Assembly (NCBI RefSeq): GCF_000311985.1
Contig: NZ_HE978585.1
Coordinates: 1,391,950-1,455,949 of the forward strand
DNA: 64,000 nt
Direction: 5' to 3'
DNA from: Kallipyga massiliensis ph2
Lineage (GTDB): Bacteria > Bacillota > Clostridia > Tissierellales > Peptoniphilaceae
Shown: piece after piece, positions 61,124 to 64,000 of the stretch
How the letters are laid out: each line of letters begins with the position of its first letter
How positions within the stretch are numbered: position 1 is the first letter of the stretch
The notes under the pieces: model-generated
What the model was told of the DNA's origin: nothing
The model's database searches: none
Seen by the model: the letters and a program-made list of their open reading frames with translations, nothing else
Program-made: the position numbers and the translations under genes

Positions 61124-62968
61124 CTAGTCCTCATCCGGCATGGACCCGAAGGCCGAAAGACCGGCCTCGGAGTGGACCGGGAGGATAATCACCCTAGGGG
61201 CCTCACCCAATATGACTTCCTTGGTCAGGGAATCCGCCAGAGCATCCGACCGGTCCGATTCGACCAGGAACCATACGAAGTCTCTCTGTGGGTCTAAGGC
61301 CAAGCGATATTTGGCCCACTGCTTGCCTCTTTCATCACGGCCGTGGAGGATGGTTGCCCCGGTCGCCCCCAGATTACGGGCGACTTCAACCAGGCGGTCG
61401 GCTCCGCCATGGGGCAAGGTGACCACCAGGAGGTCATAGAATTTGGGCCCTTCTTCCAGGGCCGGAAGGGTCCGGATGGGCCGGGGCTCAGCCAGTTCCC
61501 TATCTTGCGTCTTTTCCGACTTGGACTGGACCTTAACCAGGGCGCCAACGATAAGGATGGAAATGACGGGGGTCATGGCGATAAGGGCAATGATCCCAAA
61601 ACCGTCAGAAAGAATGTTGGCCGTGGGCCAGTCGTTGGCAATCCCCTGGGCAAAGGAAAGCACAAAGGTGGCAGCCATAGGCCCCGAAGCTACTCCACCG
61701 GCGTCGAAGGCGATACCGACAAAGAGGTCATCGACATACCAGGAGAGGGCGATGGCTAGGGCGAAGCCGGGAAGAAGGATATGCCAGATTTCCAGGGAAG
61801 GAAGGACAATCCGTAGGGTGGATAAGGCGACGGCGATCCCCACCCCGATGGAGAGGGTCCGCCCCATAATTTTCGCATTCAGGTAGCCCCCCGTCACCTC
61901 TTCCACCTGCTTGCCCAGGACCAGGACAGCCGGCTCCGCTGAAACGACCAGGTAACCCAAAATAAAGGAGAGGATGACCAGGACGACCGGGCCTTGCTTC
62001 ACCAGACCTGTGCCCAGGATTTTTCCCATGTCCATGAAGCCCTCATTGGCTCCGGCCAGGAAAAAGGTCAGGCCGATCAGGGAGTAGATGAGACCGCGGA
62101 CGATAGTGATGATCTCCCTTTTGTTAAGCTTGAAGCGGACAAAATTGAGGAAGAAAAAGAGGATGGCGATGGGGAGGAGGGCCAGAAGGGACTCCGTGAA
62201 GAGATGGCCCAGGGCCCCGAAGACAGCGGATACCCCCTTCTCCTCGATGACCAGAGGGGCTCCCTCCATTCTTGTGGAAGAGCCAAGGAAGGCGGAATAG
62301 AGGAGGGTGGCGATGATGGGGCCGGCCGACATGGTCCCAACCAGGCCGAAGGAGTCGTTCTCGCTGTTCCCCCCCTTCATCTTGGATAAACCCAGGGAAA
62401 TGGCCAGGATGAAGGGGGTAGTGATGGCGCCTGTCGTCGCCCCTGAGGCATCAAAGGCAAAGGCAATGAACTCATTGCTGGCGAAGAAGGCAAGGATAAA
62501 AATGAGAAAATAGGCCAGGGTAAAAAGCTTTCTCCAGGGCTGGTTGATCAGAATTTTGAGCGCACCAAAAGAAATCATCAGTCCCACGCCGGCCGAAACC
62601 AGGATAACAAAAAACCGGGCCACAATGGCCCCGGACGAAGCCTCCTCGATCTGCTGGCCTAAGATGAGGAGGTCAGGTTCGGCAACCGTGATCAGAAAAC
62701 CCAGGAGGAAGGCAAAGGTCAGGGAGAAAAACTTAGTCTTGGAGGAAGCGAGAAACTTGGCCATTTGGATCCCGATGGGGGCCATGGACTGGTCAACCCC
62801 CCAGAGGAAGATGGCCAAGCCGATAAAGAGGAAGAAGGAGCCGACCAGGAAACGCCAGATGTTGGCCGGATCAACCGGGACGAAGACAAGGCTGCAGAAG
62901 ACCACATAAAAAATAATGGGAAGGATGGACTGGCTGACTTCCCGGAGCTTGCTTTGAAGTTCATTCAT
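61124..62968 (-). CDS. DUF1538 membrane protein, internally duplicated, with C-terminal PII-like domain
   Basis: The 614-residue protein is made of two related membrane halves. FLITVAEPDLLILGQQIEEA in the first matches YLVVSAEPAVLVLGKQVEEV in the second, and FAFDASGATTGAITTPF matches IAFDAGGVASGPMAATF. About 12-14 transmembrane segments are present. After about residue 510 a cytoplasmic domain with LLVVTLPHGGADRLVEVA and GATGATILHGR resembles PII-like sensors. DUF1538 is a suspected transporter family without an established substrate. ATGA overlaps the upstream PII-like gene stop, so the partner is made at the same time. Confidence 0.85.
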   Translation of the reverse strand: MNELQSKLREVSQSILPIIFYVVFCSLVFVPVDPANIWRFLVGSFFLFIGLAIFLWGVDQSMAPIGIQMAKFLASSKTKFFSLTFAFLLGFLITVAEPDLLILGQQIEEASSGAIVARFFVILVSAGVGLMISFGALKILINQPWRKLFTLAYFLIFILAFFASNEFIAFAFDASGATTGAITTPFILAISLGLSKMKGGNSENDSFGLVGTMSAGPIIATLLYSAFLGSSTRMEGAPLVIEEKGVSAVFGALGHLFTESLLALLPIAILFFFLNFVRFKLNKREIITIVRGLIYSLIGLTFFLAGANEGFMDMGKILGTGLVKQGPVVLVILSFILGYLVVSAEPAVLVLGKQVEEVTGGYLNAKIMGRTLSIGVGIAVALSTLRIVLPSLEIWHILLPGFALAIALSWYVDDLFVGIAFDAGGVASGPMAATFVLSFAQGIANDWPTANILSDGFGIIALIAMTPVISILIVGALVKVQSKSEKTQDRELAEPRPIRTLPALEEGPKFYDLLVVTLPHGGADRLVEVARNLGATGATILHGRDERGKQWAKYRLALDPQRDFVWFLVESDRSDALADSLTKEVILGEAPRVIILPVHSEAGLSAFGSMPDED

Positions 62969-63621
62969 GCCCGGCCTCCTTTCTCTTGATAAAAGCCCAC
63001 GGTGTCCAGGACCGGAAGGGCAAATAGGATCCCGTTGCCTCGCTCATCCAACTGAAGGCGGTCAATCAGGTGACTGCGGAGGGAAGGCAATTTTTTGCTT
63101 TCGGTGACCATGAACACGATGTCTTTTTCCGGCGTAATCTGGATATCAAAGGCCAGGTGAAGGGGAAGGCCGGCTCCCCGACCGTGGATGATGGTTCCCC
63201 CCTTGACCCCCAGCTCTTCAGCATAATCGACGACATCCCGGCTTTTGCCGTGGTCGGTGATGACGAAGAGGCAGGCTTCATTAAATTGGCCGGGATCGAC
63301 CTGGTCGCCGGGGGAAATAAGCCGGTCCTCTTTATACCGGATCATAGGGATGGTGAAAGCTACCCCTTTGTGTCTTTTATCCAGATTAAACTGTTCCTGG
63401 AACATGGCAAATATGGCCGGGAGAAAGTGGTTGTCCACAGGAAGAAAGAGGACTTCCTTCCGGGTCTCATCCAAGCCTAAAATCGAAAGAATCTTATTGC
63501 GGTAGGTTCCTTCCCCTTGCAGGACCAGGCCTCCGGCCACATTAAAGGGCCTAAGCTCCGTGAGCATTTCCTCAGCCTGTCCATGATTAACAATGCAAAT
63601 CATGATGGATTGGTAATTCAT
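62965..63621 (-). CDS. protein with two PII-like domains
   Basis: The 218-residue soluble protein contains two PII-like units. The first (1-100, IMICIVNHGQAEEMLTELR) is diverged. The second (110-210, EACLFVITDHGKSRDVVDYA and VKGGTIIHGRG) matches the PII pattern and the C-terminal domain of the next gene. PII proteins sense nucleotides and control transporters by loop insertion; here the target is very likely the DUF1538 membrane protein co-encoded immediately downstream. AGGAGG lies ahead of the ATG. The ligand is not readable. Confidence 0.8.
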   Translation of the reverse strand: MNYQSIMICIVNHGQAEEMLTELRPFNVAGGLVLQGEGTYRNKILSILGLDETRKEVLFLPVDNHFLPAIFAMFQEQFNLDKRHKGVAFTIPMIRYKEDRLISPGDQVDPGQFNEACLFVITDHGKSRDVVDYAEELGVKGGTIIHGRGAGLPLHLAFDIQITPEKDIVFMVTESKKLPSLRSHLIDRLQLDERGNGILFALPVLDTVGFYQEKGGRA

Positions 63622-63632
63622 GCTTGCCTCCT

Positions 63633-64000
63633 TTATTTGGAACCACCGGGCGGGCCTTCCAGGAAGTCCCCCAGCCGGTGGGTAAGTTCGGGGTAGAATC
63701 CGGGATCATGGTGGTTATGGGATTCATCTTGCAGATCACGGTAGATTTGGTAGAGTTCCCGGGCCGAGAGGATGAGGGCCCCTTCCCGCCAGGCGATGAG
63801 CTGGACCGGTCCGTCGGATGTGGCCACCCGGACCCGGTTGGTCTTGGCCTTTTCCCTGGAGATTTCGGCGATATATTGGTCAGCCGTTTCGGCCTCTTTC
63901 GTGTAGACGAGGTGGATGCCTCCCCTCTCCTCATGGCGACGGAGGCCCCCTTTTACCCGGTAGGCGTCAAAAACCAGGATGACTTCCTCCCCGCTCAGGG
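63633..64000 (-). CDS. NYN-domain ribonuclease (YacP/Rae1-like), 5' end outside window
   Basis: The visible C-terminal 121 codons read VILVFDAYRVKGG, then HLVYTKEAETADQYIAE, VRVATSDGPVQLI and LSARELYQIYRDL, the PIN/NYN-like YacP family. Bacillus Rae1 cuts mRNA in the ribosomal A site. The N-terminus and start lie right of the window. The stop is 11 bases from the PII-like gene start, so they share a transcript, which may be accidental. After the family core, the C-terminal tail (ESHNHHDPGFYPELTHRL) is not recognisable. Confidence 0.85.
   Translation of the reverse strand, partial: LSGEEVILVFDAYRVKGGLRRHEERGGIHLVYTKEAETADQYIAEISREKAKTNRVRVATSDGPVQLIAWREGALILSARELYQIYRDLQDESHNHHDPGFYPELTHRLGDFLEGPPGGSK

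Overview
The window looks like the chromosome of a low-to-mid GC Gram-positive anaerobe of the Clostridia/Tissierellia type. The reasons are the Firmicutes-style gene orders (glmU-prs-pth-mfd-prsA, pheS-pheT-zapA-U32-mutS2, infC-rpmI-rplT with an L20-type leader, T-box thrS), a SCIFF peptide with its radical SAM maturase, a CWB2-anchored surface protein, strong AGGAGG ribosome-binding sites and several TTG/GTG starts. A member of Peptoniphilaceae is plausible but is an inference. Composition is slightly GC-rich, with AT-richer stretches around 29.2-29.6 kb and 34.5-35.3 kb. Both window ends cut genes: eno at the left, a YacP/NYN gene at the right.

1-13.3 kb: glycolytic operon gap-pgk-tpi-eno (minus), then glmU-like, prs, pth, mfd, prsA (minus), with murC divergent on plus. 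The GlmU-like protein has lost a recognisable uridyltransferase active site. 13.3-24 kb: minus-strand phe operon, pheS-pheT-zapA-U32 peptidase-mutS2-membrane protein-TPR protein. 24-28 kb: class-I amidotransferase, KtrB, KtrA and a SpoU-type methyltransferase in one minus-strand operon. 28-29.3 kb: infC (AUU start)-rpmI-rplT on plus behind a strong promoter and an attenuator. 29.3-30.6 kb: a decayed stretch with an ORF remnant, a hairpin repeat and a broken glycosyltransferase.

30.6-35.3 kb: hisS, T-box-controlled thrS, tRNA-Gly, tRNA-Cys and an AT-rich vanZ-like gene. 35.3-40.3 kb: a membrane-anchored sigma-like protein and a heterodimeric ABC exporter. 40.4-43.9 kb (plus): Orn/Lys/Arg decarboxylase-family enzyme, SCIFF peptide and SCIFF maturase, ended by repeats. 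43.9-54 kb: CAP/CWB2 surface protein, cytidine deaminase and pyrimidine nucleoside phosphorylase, OatA-like acetyltransferase with MORN-like and metallophosphoesterase neighbours, Fic protein, and iron alcohol dehydrogenase. 54-58 kb: radical SAM protein, then the copper operon copA(Z)-csoR with a CsoR-like operator in its promoter. 58-64 kb: a compact operon of NYN nuclease, double PII-like protein, internally duplicated DUF1538 membrane protein with its own PII-like tail, and a YhaO/YhaN (SbcD/SbcC-like) pair.

The strongest candidates for unusual biology are the SCIFF locus with a terminator between precursor and maturase, the PII-like/DUF1538 membrane system, the GlmU-like protein without a visible uridyltransferase site, the CopA-CopZ fusion with an internal CopZ start signal, and a hairpin repeat found at two convergent gene ends. 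All calls come from reading the sequence; no database search was run.
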